In this document: one piece after another, positions 45,140-56,080 of the stretch
Layout of the letters: each line of letters starts with the position of its first letter
Position numbering within the stretch: position 1 is the first letter of the stretch
Source of the DNA: Bacteroides cutis
GTDB taxonomy: Bacteria > Bacteroidota > Bacteroidia > Bacteroidales > Bacteroidaceae
Direction of reading: 5' to 3'
NCBI RefSeq assembly: GCF_900241005.1
Contig: NZ_OEST01000008.1
Coordinates: 62,001 to 126,000 of the forward strand
Length of the DNA stretch: 64,000 bases
Notes under the pieces: model-generated
The model's database searches: none
What the model saw: the letters and a program-made list of their open reading frames with translations, nothing else
Told to the model about the DNA's origin: nothing
Translations under genes and position numbers: made by a program

Positions 45140-46186
45140 ATGAGCCTAAGAAAAATACTATTAGTCACTGTTGGAATGTATTTCATGCTGAATGTCTCCG
45201 CACAGAATTCCAAAAGATATTATGTAGCCAAACCGGGTACTTTAGTTGAAATGTTGACTGAAAATGAAGCCAACCAAATAACTCATCTTACACTGCAGGG
45301 TAAGCTGAATGCTATTGACTTCCGCCACTTAAGAGACAAATTCAAAAATTTGCAGATATTGGATATTTCTACCGCATCCATCAGTATGTATGCCGGAAAG
45401 AACGGCACGCATCCTGACCGTTTTTATGTTTATCCCGCCAACTGTATACCTTCGTATGCCTTCTGTACGCAAGTCAACGACAGTACATTCACAGGAAAGA
45501 CATCGCTGACAAGAGTGATTATATCCGACAAGACTAAAAACATTGAAGATGGTGCATTCAAAGGTTGTACCAATTTGAAGATCTGCCAGATCCGAAAGAA
45601 AACTCCTCCCAATTTACTGCCCGAAGCATTGGCAGACAGCATAACAGCCATATTTGTACCACTAGGCAGTAGTGACTCTTATCGTCGTGGGAAAAGATGG
45701 GAAGCATTTGCATTCATCGAAGGAGAACCGATAAGTATTACTGTACAAATAGGGATGATGGGAAGCTTGGCAAGTGAACTTATTCAGAAAGGTATACAAC
45801 CCAAAGATGTGAATTTTCTCACTGTGGAAGGTAAGATGGATGAAGCCGATTTCACTTTGATACGCAACTATATGCCCAATCTCGTTTCTATTGATTTATC
45901 GAAAAGTAATGCCACAATAATTCCCGACTATACTTTTACACAAAAGAAATATCTACTAAACATCTCCTTGCCTCATGCTTTGAAAAGTATCGGACAACGT
46001 GCCTTTAGCGGTTGTACCCGTTTATGCGGTACCATAATATTACCTTCCAGTGTAACAGCTATTGAATATGGAGCTTTCATGGGCTGTACCAACTTGCGTA
46101 AAGTACTTGCTACAGGAAACAAAATTACGACCCTTGGGGATAATATTTTCGGAGAAGAAGAAGATAAATTGATTTATAAACAATAA
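45140..46186 (+). CDS. secreted BspA-like leucine-rich-repeat protein
   Basis: Exported protein of 348 residues with a signal peptide (about 1-21). It contains BspA-type (LRR_5) repeats, for example LTRVIISDKTKNIEDGAFKG (near 130-150) and LKSIGQRAFSGCTRL (near 280-295), spaced by linkers. Proteins of this type in Bacteroides often sit on the surface or are secreted and bind proteins. It is a single-gene unit with a hairpin downstream. The ligand is unknown. Confidence 0.85.
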   Translation: MSLRKILLVTVGMYFMLNVSAQNSKRYYVAKPGTLVEMLTENEANQITHLTLQGKLNAIDFRHLRDKFKNLQILDISTASISMYAGKNGTHPDRFYVYPANCIPSYAFCTQVNDSTFTGKTSLTRVIISDKTKNIEDGAFKGCTNLKICQIRKKTPPNLLPEALADSITAIFVPLGSSDSYRRGKRWEAFAFIEGEPISITVQIGMMGSLASELIQKGIQPKDVNFLTVEGKMDEADFTLIRNYMPNLVSIDLSKSNATIIPDYTFTQKKYLLNISLPHALKSIGQRAFSGCTRLCGTIILPSSVTAIEYGAFMGCTNLRKVLATGNKITTLGDNIFGEEEDKLIYKQ

Positions 46187-46191
46187 TTCAA

Positions 46192-46257
46192 GCACGGACT
46201 ACGCGGATTTTTTATTTAACCAATAATATCGCAGTCTGTACCCCCCGTAATCCGTGC
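46192..46257. terminator. inverted repeat between converging LRR and ABC-F genes
   Basis: GCACGGACTACGCGG pairs with CCCCCGTAATCCGTGC with few mismatches across a loop of about 35 bases. It starts 6 bases after the LRR stop codon. Probably a shared terminator. Confidence 0.5.
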
Positions 46258-46313
46258 CCCAAAATACATTATCTTACCGGAGCGCGAATGCCATCACGCC
46301 CCTAAGTTCATAT

Positions 46314-47945
<1,632 letters not shown>

Positions 47946-47973
47946 TTAATTATGATTTACTATTTTGAAGTTG

Positions 47974-47981
47974 CAAAGATA
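47974..47981 (-). promoter_or_regulatory. -7 box of the ABC-F gene
   Basis: The minus strand reads TATCTTTG, 43 bases before the ABC-F start codon. The GTTAAC array begins about 30 bases upstream of it. Confidence 0.5.
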
Positions 47982-48010
47982 CGAAATAATACTCTAAATC
48001 AGGCTACAAC

Positions 48011-48110
48011 AAGTTAACTTCTTGCATCAGATGAAGTTAACTAACTATACACAATGAAGTTAACTAACTGCATCTTATTCAGTTAACATTATACAAATGC
48101 GATATTAACT
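48011..48110. repeat. 23-bp tandem array centred on GTTAAC
   Basis: GTTAAC occurs at 48013, 48036, 48059 and 48082, exactly 23 bp apart, in contiguous 23-bp units; a degenerate fifth copy (ATTAAC, 48104) follows at 22 bp. Units 2 and 3 share AAGTTAACTAACT. The array lies between the divergent promoters of the ABC-F gene and grpE, about the same distance from each, which suits a shared operator block. Confidence 0.85.
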
Positions 48111-48154
48111 TCCTATTTATAGAATATTTCGCTGTCAATCTGACATAAAAGTAC

Positions 48155-48162
48155 TACCTTTG
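48155..48162 (+). promoter_or_regulatory. -7 box of the grpE-dnaJ operon
   Basis: TACCTTTG matches TAnnTTTG and would give a leader of about 75 bases before the ATG at 48245. No CIRCE element (TTAGCACTC-type) was seen. Confidence 0.55.
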
Positions 48163-48244
48163 CAACGTTTTCGACGAAAACAGTCTTTTTGGCAAAGTTT
48201 TTGCAGAAGAAGTGGTATCATATTAACTTAAACCCTTGACAACA

Positions 48245-48871
48245 ATGAAAACAAAAACATTTTATAAGAATAATAAGCATAACAATATGAATTCTAAAGA
48301 AAAAGAAACCAACAAAGAAGAAGAATTGAAAGCTCAGGCTGTTCCCAATGAGGAAGAGACAATTGAAAAAGAAACTTCCGAAAAAGAAGAGACACCTTTG
48401 ACCGAAGAAGAAAAGCTGAGTCAGGAGTTGGAAAAAGCCAATCAGGAAATTGAAGAACAGAAAGATAAATATCTGCGTTTGTCTGCTGAGTTTGACAACT
48501 ATCGTAAACGTACAATGAAAGAAAAAGCTGAACTTATACTGAATGGCAGTGAAAAGAGTATCAGTAGTATTCTTCCTATCGTAGACGATTTTGAGCGTGC
48601 CATCAAAAACATGGAAACAGCTACTGACGTTGCTGCCGTAAAAGAAGGCGTTGAACTTATCTACAATAAGTTTATGAATGTATTGGGACAGAATGGTGTA
48701 AAGGTTATTGATACCAAAGAACTCCCTCTTGACACAGACTATCACGAAGCAATTGCCGTAATTCCGGCACCTGACGAAGCACTGAAAGGTAAAATTCTGG
48801 ATTGCGTACAAACCGGTTACACGCTAAACGACAAAGTCATCCGCCACGCCAAAGTAGTGGTTGGAGAATAA
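48245..48871 (+). CDS. grpE: nucleotide exchange factor GrpE
   Basis: Co-chaperone that releases ADP from DnaK. The first possible start (48236) is TTG; I place it at the ATG at 48245, though the ATG at 48287 is also plausible because homologues begin near the acidic region. The N-terminal half is a long acidic and lysine-rich coiled coil (about 15-90). The GrpE head has LRLSAEFDNYRKRTMKEK and the C-terminal VIRHAKVVVGE. It is 12 bases before dnaJ in a two-gene operon; dnaK is elsewhere. Confidence 0.95.
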   Translation: MKTKTFYKNNKHNNMNSKEKETNKEEELKAQAVPNEEETIEKETSEKEETPLTEEEKLSQELEKANQEIEEQKDKYLRLSAEFDNYRKRTMKEKAELILNGSEKSISSILPIVDDFERAIKNMETATDVAAVKEGVELIYNKFMNVLGQNGVKVIDTKELPLDTDYHEAIAVIPAPDEALKGKILDCVQTGYTLNDKVIRHAKVVVGE

Positions 48872-48883
48872 CATAAAAGTTAT

Positions 48884-50050
48884 ATGGAAAAAAGAGATTA
48901 TTACGAAGTATTGGAAGTCGAAAAAACAGCATCGACAGAAGAAATAAAAAAAGCTTATCGTAAAAAAGCCATTCAATATCATCCGGATAAAAACCCGGGT
49001 GATAAAACGGCGGAAGAGAAGTTCAAAGAAGCGGCAGAAGCATACGATGTATTAAGTAATCCGGACAAACGTGCCCGTTACGACCAATTCGGCCATGCCG
49101 GACTGGGTGGCGCTGCCGGCAATGGAGGGCCGTTTGGTGGTTTCAGTGGCGGTATGTCCATGGATGACATTTTCTCCATGTTCGGTGACATTTTTGGCGG
49201 ACACAGCAGTGGATTTGGCGGTTTCGGCGGATTTGGCGGTGGTAGTGCCCAACAACGCCGTTATCGTGGTTCGGATTTGCGGGTAAAGGTAAAACTGAAC
49301 CTGAAAGAAATCTCTACCGGTGTTGAAAAGAAATTTAAACTGAAAAAATATGTTCCTTGCAACCATTGCCACGGAACAGGTGCCGAAGGTGACGGAGGTG
49401 CAGAAACTTGTCAGACTTGTAAAGGTAGTGGTACGGTTATACGTAATCAACAAACCATTCTCGGTACTATGCAGACACGTGCCACTTGCCCCACATGTGG
49501 TGGTGAAGGTAAAGTTATCAAGAATAAATGTAAGGAATGTGCCGGTGAAGGTATCGTTTACGGTGAAGAAGTAGTATCTGTAAAAATTCCCGCAGGCGTA
49601 GCAGAAGGTATGCAACTCTCCATGAATGGTAAAGGTAATGCCGGTAAACATAATGGTGTACCAGGCGATCTTCTGATACTCGTAGAGGAAGAAGCTGATA
49701 AAGAGTTAATCCGTGACGAAAATGACCTGATATACAACCTTCTCCTCAGTTTCCCAACAGCAGCTTTAGGTGGTGCAGTAGAAATCCCTACTATTGACGG
49801 CAAAGTGAAAGTAAAGATCGAATCGGGTACACAACCGGGTAAAGTTCTTCGCCTGCGTGGTAAAGGTTTACCCAATGTAAATGGATATGGGACCGGTGAT
49901 TTATTGGTAAATATCAGTGTATATGTTCCTGAAACTCTAAACAGAGAAGAAAAGAAAGTTCTTGAAGAAATGGAAACATCGGATAATTTCAAACCGAATA
50001 CATCAATTAAAGAAAAGATTTTCAAAAAGTTCAAGAGTTTATTCGATTAA
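48884..50050 (+). CDS. dnaJ: chaperone DnaJ
   Basis: DnaK co-chaperone of 388 residues, full-length type I. The J domain (about 1-70) has the HPD motif in [10 protein letters not shown] Gly/Phe-rich stretch follows (about 75-125). The zinc domain has four CxxCxGxG repeats ([32 protein letters not shown]) at about 158-225. The C-terminal substrate-binding domains end at residue 388. Co-transcribed with grpE and ended by a long palindromic terminator. Confidence 0.98.
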   Translation: MEKRDYYEVLEVEKTASTEEIKKAYRKKAIQYHPDKNPGDKTAEEKFKEAAEAYDVLSNPDKRARYDQFGHAGLGGAAGNGGPFGGFSGGMSMDDIFSMFGDIFGGHSSGFGGFGGFGGGSAQQRRYRGSDLRVKVKLNLKEISTGVEKKFKLKKYVPCNHCHGTGAEGDGGAETCQTCKGSGTVIRNQQTILGTMQTRATCPTCGGEGKVIKNKCKECAGEGIVYGEEVVSVKIPAGVAEGMQLSMNGKGNAGKHNGVPGDLLILVEEEADKELIRDENDLIYNLLLSFPTAALGGAVEIPTIDGKVKVKIESGTQPGKVLRLRGKGLPNVNGYGTGDLLVNISVYVPETLNREEKKVLEEMETSDNFKPNTSIKEKIFKKFKSLFD

Positions 50051-50060
50051 AATAAATTCT

Positions 50061-50117
50061 ACTATAAAATCGTCAAAAGCGGGATAATAATTATCCCGCT
50101 TTTGACGATTTTATAGT
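50061..50117. terminator. perfect 28-bp-arm palindrome between dnaJ and the sialic-acid operon
   Basis: Two 28-base arms are perfectly complementary around a single central base (50089). It begins 10 bases after the dnaJ stop and ends 9 bases before the end of the converging esterase gene. It should terminate transcription from both sides. T- and A-rich arm ends support this. Confidence 0.85.
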
Positions 50118-50126
50118 ATTAATTTC

Positions 50127-53100
50127 CTATTTCTCCAATCGAATTCTAGTGATCTCCGGAGTACGTATGCCCGGTTTCAGTTCGCCATTAATATAGAACA
50201 AGTCTTTACCCCATACCACACATGCAGCGCCTGCTCGAGCTGTAGCGGGAATACATTCTATAGTTTGCCATTTCTCACGATGAGTATTATAGGCAAGTAA
50301 AAAACAATTAAAACGATACCATTCTACCGGATGTGATAAATAATCTGGAGCAGGTTTTCGAAGTGCTTGCAAGAAAATATCTTTATTCACCCCTCCCATA
50401 CAAAGAATCAGACTATCTCCCCAAGCAACGGCAGTACCTCCTCCTAATGAAATCGTTTCTCCCTGCCTATTTACAGGAGCAGGCAAAGATGTCCATTTTC
50501 CTGAATTCGGCGAATACACATACCCATCCAGTGACAATGAAGCTGGAGAACCTCCCACCCCAACCGCAAAACCACCCCATAGATAAAAAGCCGGACGACC
50601 TGTTACATCAGTTTGCACTGCACACACCGGTTGTATACGGGGAAGACCGGGAAAATCCGGAAGTTTTTGCCAACCTTCTAAAAGTTTTTCCAAATTCAGA
50701 CAATAAAAAACATTAGATGGTTTACCATCTTTATTACCTCCGGCAATATATACTGTATTACCTAAAATACAACCCGACATATTATCCAATGCACATGGTA
50801 AAGACGGCAATACTTCTATAAGCACTTTTTTATCATTCTCCATACTAATGCGATATACCGTATTCAATGTCCCTTCAGCATTCATACCTCCTACACAAAC
50901 AATTCCATCCGAAGTAGAAACCGACACTCCATAAGCCACAGGTTGCGGAAATTCCCCTACCTTTCGCCAAAAGAACACAGAATCGTCCGAAAGTTCTGTA
51001 ACATAGATATCCCGATAGAACTCTTTGCTTCCTCCATCCTTGGCGGATTTTTTTGGAAAGTTACATCCGCCGGCTATCAAAAGCCACCCATCTGTAACCC
51101 CTGCAAAACAGGCAGAAACCCCTTTCGCAAAATTCTTATCCTTTTCTGGAAAACCCTTCATAGCCTGTATATCCACTACATTTACATATGCAGAAATCGC
51201 TTCTGCACGGAAAGTAGAAGCAGGTAGTCCAGCAGCATTTACCAAATTCGCACGAGTAAACGGTTGCCACCCATAACGTACATAGCGCGGAGATTTTAAA
51301 TTCTTACTATACACTTTCAGACAATTATTTTCCACCTCTGCAATAGCCGGTTCAAACAGTCCATCTATTTCGGCCACTTCAAATGTACGCAACGCTTTTC
51401 CATCAGCGCTATGCATTCCTTCCCCATAATCAAAAGAGACATATACTGCACCATTCCGGAACTCGGCACTACGGAACAAAGGCCCGGAGGGTACTATATG
51501 TTTCCAACCATACGTTTTGTTTAATGCCCAATAAGCCAATCGTTCCCCAATAGGTCGCTTGTCAGTAGGATGCACATTCAAAGAGTCTCCTTTATCACTG
51601 GACACCACCATCCCTGTATTCCGGATATCCTTCATCAAACGACGTTGGCTGTCACGAAACCAAGGCCATGACGGACGATCGATACTTGAAAGCTGTACAT
51701 AATAAAAAGGCATCTCTGAATTCGACCAGTTTTTACGCCAACTTTCCACCAGAAGTTTAAAAAGTTTTTCGTGCACATCTTTATTATGCGCATTCGATTC
51801 TCCCTGATACCAAATGACTCCTTTCAACGGAAATTGCCTCAAAGGACGAATACCTGCCTCAAACAAATAACAAGGCTCATAAGGATGACGTTGCCGGTTA
51901 TTTTCTGATTTCCGCACATTCAAAGCCGCTCTGCCACGTACCCAATCTTGGATAAAATCATTTTTTGTCCAATTCCTCAATATTGCAGGGAACCGATACT
52001 CCAGTGTATTACGGTCAATCCAAGCTTCTGCCGGTGAACCTCCAACAGCATTACAAATCAATCCGACAGGAACTTTCAAACTGTCCTGTAACATTTTACC
52101 AAAATAATAGGCTATAGCAGAAAAGTCTCTTGCGGATTGCGGAGAGACAGTTTCCCACTTTGTATCTTTATAGTATTGCAAACTATTCAACGAATCAAGT
52201 ACGGTACTCTCCCATTCTACGGCATTCGTACGCCAACGCGCTTTCATATCAAACAATCGTATCCTACTATTAGTAGCTAACGGAATATCCTGTTTCCCGG
52301 AAATGGCTTCTTTCATCATAAATTCCATATTAGATTGTCCCGAACATAACCAAACTTCACCTGCCAATATATCCTTATATTGCAAGGTTGTTTTCTGACC
52401 ATCCGTTATAGTCAATGTATAAGGTCCTCCTGCAGAAAGCGGCAACAAAGTTACTTCCCAATGTCCGTCACTACCCACTTTTACTGTTTGCTTTTGCTTA
52501 GCTATACTCACTGTCACCATTGCTCCGGCATTAGCCATACCTTGAATATGCAACGGAATATTACGTTGTAAAACCATACTATCCGTATAAAGCATGGACA
52601 TCTGCAGTCCGCCAAAATCACCGGTTATCGCTGAATAAACTGTTTCCGCCAAAATTCTGGCTCCTGCCGGATTAGGATGCACTGCATCCGGAAACATAAA
52701 AGGATAAGGATATAATGGTTTCTCAAAGTCGATGAGTTGCACATCTGCAAACCGAGCTACAGTTTCGATGGCTTGCTGTATTTCCCCTCGCCAATCACGA
52801 GTACCGGATTCAAAACGCTGATGACGATCTGAAATGGGAGTCAGTCTAGCGATAAGAATTCTACATTGAGAGGACTTAGCCTTGAATGTATGTATCAAGT
52901 CCAAATAGTCTTTCACAAAACTATCCCTATAATTAGGCCAATTACGTGGATCTGTATCATTAATTCCCAAATGGATTACCACAATATCGGCAGTAAACTC
53001 TATAGCCTGTTGATATTCCTTTTGTAAAATATAAGGACGATGTCCTTTAGCCAACAAGGTAGTTCCTGATTTTCCAAAATTCGCTACTTCATAGCTATCT

Positions 53101-53264
53101 CCTAAAAGTTGTTGTAACCGTACAGGATAAGCTTGTGTATCACGGTCAGGCAGAGCTGCACCATATGTAATGCTATTTCCCACACAAGCTACTTTAATAC
53201 GTTTCTGGGCATATCCACTGATTACACCCATCAACAACAAGAAAAGAATTATTATCTTTTTCAT
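50127..53264 (-). CDS. SGNH esterase - sialate O-acetylesterase - kelch mutarotase fusion
   Basis: Secreted three-module enzyme of 1045 residues. Signal peptide about 1-19. Module 1, an SGNH/GDSL esterase (about 20-215), has G29-N30-S31, G100-I-N102-D and D193-A-V-H196. Module 2, a SASA sialate O-acetylesterase (about 220-690), has GEVWLCSGQS311N. Module 3 (about 700-1045) is a kelch propeller like the N-acetylneuraminate epimerase NanM. It would remove acetyl groups from sialic acid and speed its anomer change before uptake. It is the last gene of the sialic-acid cluster, 7 bases after GH20. Confidence 0.92.
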   Translation of the reverse strand: MKKIIILFLLLMGVISGYAQKRIKVACVGNSITYGAALPDRDTQAYPVRLQQLLGDSYEVANFGKSGTTLLAKGHRPYILQKEYQQAIEFTADIVVIHLGINDTDPRNWPNYRDSFVKDYLDLIHTFKAKSSQCRILIARLTPISDRHQRFESGTRDWRGEIQQAIETVARFADVQLIDFEKPLYPYPFMFPDAVHPNPAGARILAETVYSAITGDFGGLQMSMLYTDSMVLQRNIPLHIQGMANAGAMVTVSIAKQKQTVKVGSDGHWEVTLLPLSAGGPYTLTITDGQKTTLQYKDILAGEVWLCSGQSNMEFMMKEAISGKQDIPLATNSRIRLFDMKARWRTNAVEWESTVLDSLNSLQYYKDTKWETVSPQSARDFSAIAYYFGKMLQDSLKVPVGLICNAVGGSPAEAWIDRNTLEYRFPAILRNWTKNDFIQDWVRGRAALNVRKSENNRQRHPYEPCYLFEAGIRPLRQFPLKGVIWYQGESNAHNKDVHEKLFKLLVESWRKNWSNSEMPFYYVQLSSIDRPSWPWFRDSQRRLMKDIRNTGMVVSSDKGDSLNVHPTDKRPIGERLAYWALNKTYGWKHIVPSGPLFRSAEFRNGAVYVSFDYGEGMHSADGKALRTFEVAEIDGLFEPAIAEVENNCLKVYSKNLKSPRYVRYGWQPFTRANLVNAAGLPASTFRAEAISAYVNVVDIQAMKGFPEKDKNFAKGVSACFAGVTDGWLLIAGGCNFPKKSAKDGGSKEFYRDIYVTELSDDSVFFWRKVGEFPQPVAYGVSVSTSDGIVCVGGMNAEGTLNTVYRISMENDKKVLIEVLPSLPCALDNMSGCILGNTVYIAGGNKDGKPSNVFYCLNLEKLLEGWQKLPDFPGLPRIQPVCAVQTDVTGRPAFYLWGGFAVGVGGSPASLSLDGYVYSPNSGKWTSLPAPVNRQGETISLGGGTAVAWGDSLILCMGGVNKDIFLQALRKPAPDYLSHPVEWYRFNCFLLAYNTHREKWQTIECIPATARAGAACVVWGKDLFYINGELKPGIRTPEITRIRLEK

Positions 53265-53271
53265 ACATAAA

Positions 53272-55287
53272 TCAATTTAATTTTTTCTCAGGAGAATAAA
53301 TAAGTCCTTCCACAGCTTTTTTTCCATCCAAAGTGACAAACACCGTGGTAAACATCCATTTTACCAAACGGATTTCCGGCTGGGTAAACTTACCAACCGG
53401 AAGTTTCAAAAGTATCTTGTTCCACCCTTTATGGAGTTGTATGGATAGAGGTGGACGAACAACACAATTTTCATTTCCCAAAGGTACCTCAACATCTTTT
53501 ACACGATGAGTCATGGTCCAGCCAGGTGGCAAAATCTCTTCATCATTTATCCATATCCGGCTTCCTTTATAGTCCCATTTACCCGGTAATGGCGGTAAAT
53601 CAGCTTCGGAACGGCCATAATTTTGGAATTCAGCCCACAATCCGACAGTTTGATTTTTGGGAGAGTATACATAAGTATATGCATAAGCAGTATGATTTTC
53701 CTTAGGCTCTTTATAGAAAGCAGGAACAAACGTTCCCCACACATGGCGTAAATAAATACCGGCCCCCACTGCAAGATGTGTACTAAAATGCCGTCCTTTA
53801 TATTGATAAACATTTTTCAATTCGCGTTCCGGTGGAAATGAAGCAGTTAAATCACCATTATTAGGGAAAGCATCCGTAATCTTCCACCATACATTTGTTT
53901 GTTTGACATAGCCAAACGGATACCCTTTGAATTTATGTTCTTTGTACCACAACATTCTTTCTTCAAAGTCACTAAACGAACGAAATATTTCATTACTTGT
54001 ATCGGGAGGAAGGATTGTACCATTTTTATCAAAATATTCAGTACCTCCTCCCAACCACGCACGCTCGGCAATGGCAAGCATATTGGGATAAAAACCATTT
54101 TGTAAAATAATATCTTGTTCTTTATCTATATACCGATCGTTCCATACGGCTAAAATTGTTCCGGCAATATATTCACTTCCTTGTTCCACATTATAAATGC
54201 GGCTATTATAAAGTGCTATTATGTCCCCGAAAGTATCAAAATGATTCAAATAATGAAAACGAGAATCAATGGCAGGAATACCTTTCTGAGCTTTTCCACG
54301 AGCACTCCACAGATGCATCATATCAATTTCGCCTGGTCGATACTTCCACCCCGGATTCCAAGAAATGACTTTCTTTCCTTTGGTACGAATATACGACACC
54401 ATTTCAGGAACAAATTCCGGGTTGGTAAATTTCACTTCATCAGTACCAATATGTAAATAAGGTACATCAAAAACTTCACAGACCTCATCCATCAATAACT
54501 TCAGAATTTTCATTCCTTCAGGGCTTTGCATATCATGCCGGAAAACACGAGTAAAGGCTGCGCTATGTCCCGGCATATCAAATTCCGGTATCAGTGTCAT
54601 CCCATGTACTTTACAAAACGCGACAAGTTCTTTCGCTTCTTTTTGAGTATAATATTTGCCAGACATACGGGTAGTATTCACACCATCATTCAACATTGGG
54701 AAAATCTTACTTTCCATTCGCCATGATTGATTTTCCGTGAGATGCCAATGAAAAACATTAATTTTAAACTGAGAAAGCATGGATATTTCACGTTTCAATT
54801 CCTCCATTGAAATATAAGTACGCCCCACATCATGCATAAAACCACGTACTCTGAAAGCAGGCCAATCTGTGATGATACATCCTTTAAAAACTGTTTTCTT
54901 AACTGAAACTTCTGCCAATTGCCTTAAAGTTTGCATAGCCCAATAAACCCCTTGACCCGTAACCGCTTCAATGGATATTTTCTTGGACATCACCTGCAAA
55001 CGATAGGCTTCATTTTTATTTAAGGGAACTTCGTTCATTGAATTTACCAGATTTATTTCAATCATAGCAGTAGATTTATCATCTACAGTACCTCCATGTT
55101 CCTTAATAAAATTTTCCCACTCTTTCTGCAAAACAGGAGTAGACAGACGTGTTTTACCTAACACAAAAGAAGCCCCATTCGACACAAATCTCTGTGGTTG
55201 TGGTAACAAACGATTATCACCTGCATGTCCTTTTTGACAAATACATACAAGCAATAAACAGACAAACATGAGAATGATCTTTTTCAT
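53272..55287 (-). CDS. GH20 beta-N-acetylhexosaminidase
   Basis: Exported glycosidase of 671 residues with a signal peptide (about 1-22). A GH20b-type N-terminal domain (about 25-140) precedes the catalytic barrel (about 145-470). The acid pair D283-E284 in LHIGTDEVKF gives the usual substrate-assisted mechanism. The C-terminal 170 residues look like a beta-rich accessory domain. It would remove terminal GlcNAc or GalNAc from host glycans after sialic acid is released. Its start overlaps the stop of the upstream esterase gene by one base. Confidence 0.94.
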   Translation of the reverse strand: MKKIILMFVCLLLVCICQKGHAGDNRLLPQPQRFVSNGASFVLGKTRLSTPVLQKEWENFIKEHGGTVDDKSTAMIEINLVNSMNEVPLNKNEAYRLQVMSKKISIEAVTGQGVYWAMQTLRQLAEVSVKKTVFKGCIITDWPAFRVRGFMHDVGRTYISMEELKREISMLSQFKINVFHWHLTENQSWRMESKIFPMLNDGVNTTRMSGKYYTQKEAKELVAFCKVHGMTLIPEFDMPGHSAAFTRVFRHDMQSPEGMKILKLLMDEVCEVFDVPYLHIGTDEVKFTNPEFVPEMVSYIRTKGKKVISWNPGWKYRPGEIDMMHLWSARGKAQKGIPAIDSRFHYLNHFDTFGDIIALYNSRIYNVEQGSEYIAGTILAVWNDRYIDKEQDIILQNGFYPNMLAIAERAWLGGGTEYFDKNGTILPPDTSNEIFRSFSDFEERMLWYKEHKFKGYPFGYVKQTNVWWKITDAFPNNGDLTASFPPERELKNVYQYKGRHFSTHLAVGAGIYLRHVWGTFVPAFYKEPKENHTAYAYTYVYSPKNQTVGLWAEFQNYGRSEADLPPLPGKWDYKGSRIWINDEEILPPGWTMTHRVKDVEVPLGNENCVVRPPLSIQLHKGWNKILLKLPVGKFTQPEIRLVKWMFTTVFVTLDGKKAVEGLIYSPEKKLN

Positions 55288-55949
55288 TACTCAACAATAT
55301 AAGGTTTGATAATTTCCGCCCACTTCAAGTAGCCTTTTCCCAGTAAATGTAACCCATCATTAGTATACTCATTATTCATTTTACCGGTTTCCTTATCTAA
55401 AAAATGGCTATAAAGATCAATATAGGTGAGTTTTTTTCTCTCTGCCAACTCTTTCAGACCTCTGTTTATATCAGGAATGGCAGTAGCACGGGAAGTATGT
55501 CCATTGAACATTTTATAATAATCACTTACCGGTAATACACTCTGCAAATAGAGTTTTGTACGTGGGGAGTTTCTCGCAATCTTTTCTGCAATCATATCAA
55601 TACGTTTTACAATAGTATCGACTGATACCCCACGGCTTACATCATTAATACCAATCAATAGAAATATCTTACTAGGCTTACCAGATAAAACAGCATCTAG
55701 CCTATCATAGACTCCCATAGTCGTATCACCGCTGATACCACGATTTTTTATATGGGGATTAGCAAATAATTCGTTCCATTCAGCACCATTAGTAATACTA
55801 TTACCTAGAAATATAATATCTTCTGAAGAGACTGATAATACTTCAAACAACGTTGCACGCTGATAATAAAATGTTGAATATTTTTGCCCTTGGGCATTTA
55901 TGTCCCACACAGTGCAACAAAAAAGAAATAACAGGAAAAGTTTTTTCAT
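55287..55949 (-). CDS. SGNH/GDSL esterase, probably sialate O-acetylesterase
   Basis: Secreted esterase of 220 residues with a signal peptide (about 1-20). SGNH blocks are clear: G49-N50-S51 in IIFLGNSITNG, G100-I-N102-D, and D198-G-L-H201. It is encoded directly upstream of the GH20 gene in a sialic-acid cluster, so acetyl removal from sialic acids is the likely job (inference). This is the second SGNH module of the cluster, besides the one fused at the end. Confidence 0.88.
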   Translation of the reverse strand: MKKLFLLFLFCCTVWDINAQGQKYSTFYYQRATLFEVLSVSSEDIIFLGNSITNGAEWNELFANPHIKNRGISGDTTMGVYDRLDAVLSGKPSKIFLLIGINDVSRGVSVDTIVKRIDMIAEKIARNSPRTKLYLQSVLPVSDYYKMFNGHTSRATAIPDINRGLKELAERKKLTYIDLYSHFLDKETGKMNNEYTNDGLHLLGKGYLKWAEIIKPYIVE

Positions 55950-55998
55950 AATAACACTTTTAAGGTGAACAATGCAAATTTATTATTTATTGATTAAA

Positions 55999-56030
55999 GG
56001 GAGTTAATTTCAAATACAAAATTAACTCCC
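55999..56030 (-). terminator. hairpin between nanE and the esterase gene
   Basis: Perfect 12-base arms GGGAGTTAATTT and AAATTAACTCCC are separated by 8 bases. On the minus strand TTTAAT follows. It may partly separate the intracellular nan genes from the exported hydrolases. Confidence 0.6.
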
Positions 56031-56080
56031 GGCATTACCTTTCTAAAAAACTAACCTGAAAACTAACCAAAGTCTAATTT

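Noticed and set aside
48011..48110. CRISPR-like array
   Set aside because: The units are contiguous and similar throughout, with no unique spacers and no cas genes.
48218..48811. 197-codon minus-strand frame over grpE
   Set aside because: Extreme Phe content comes from reading the Glu/Lys-rich grpE coding strand backwards.
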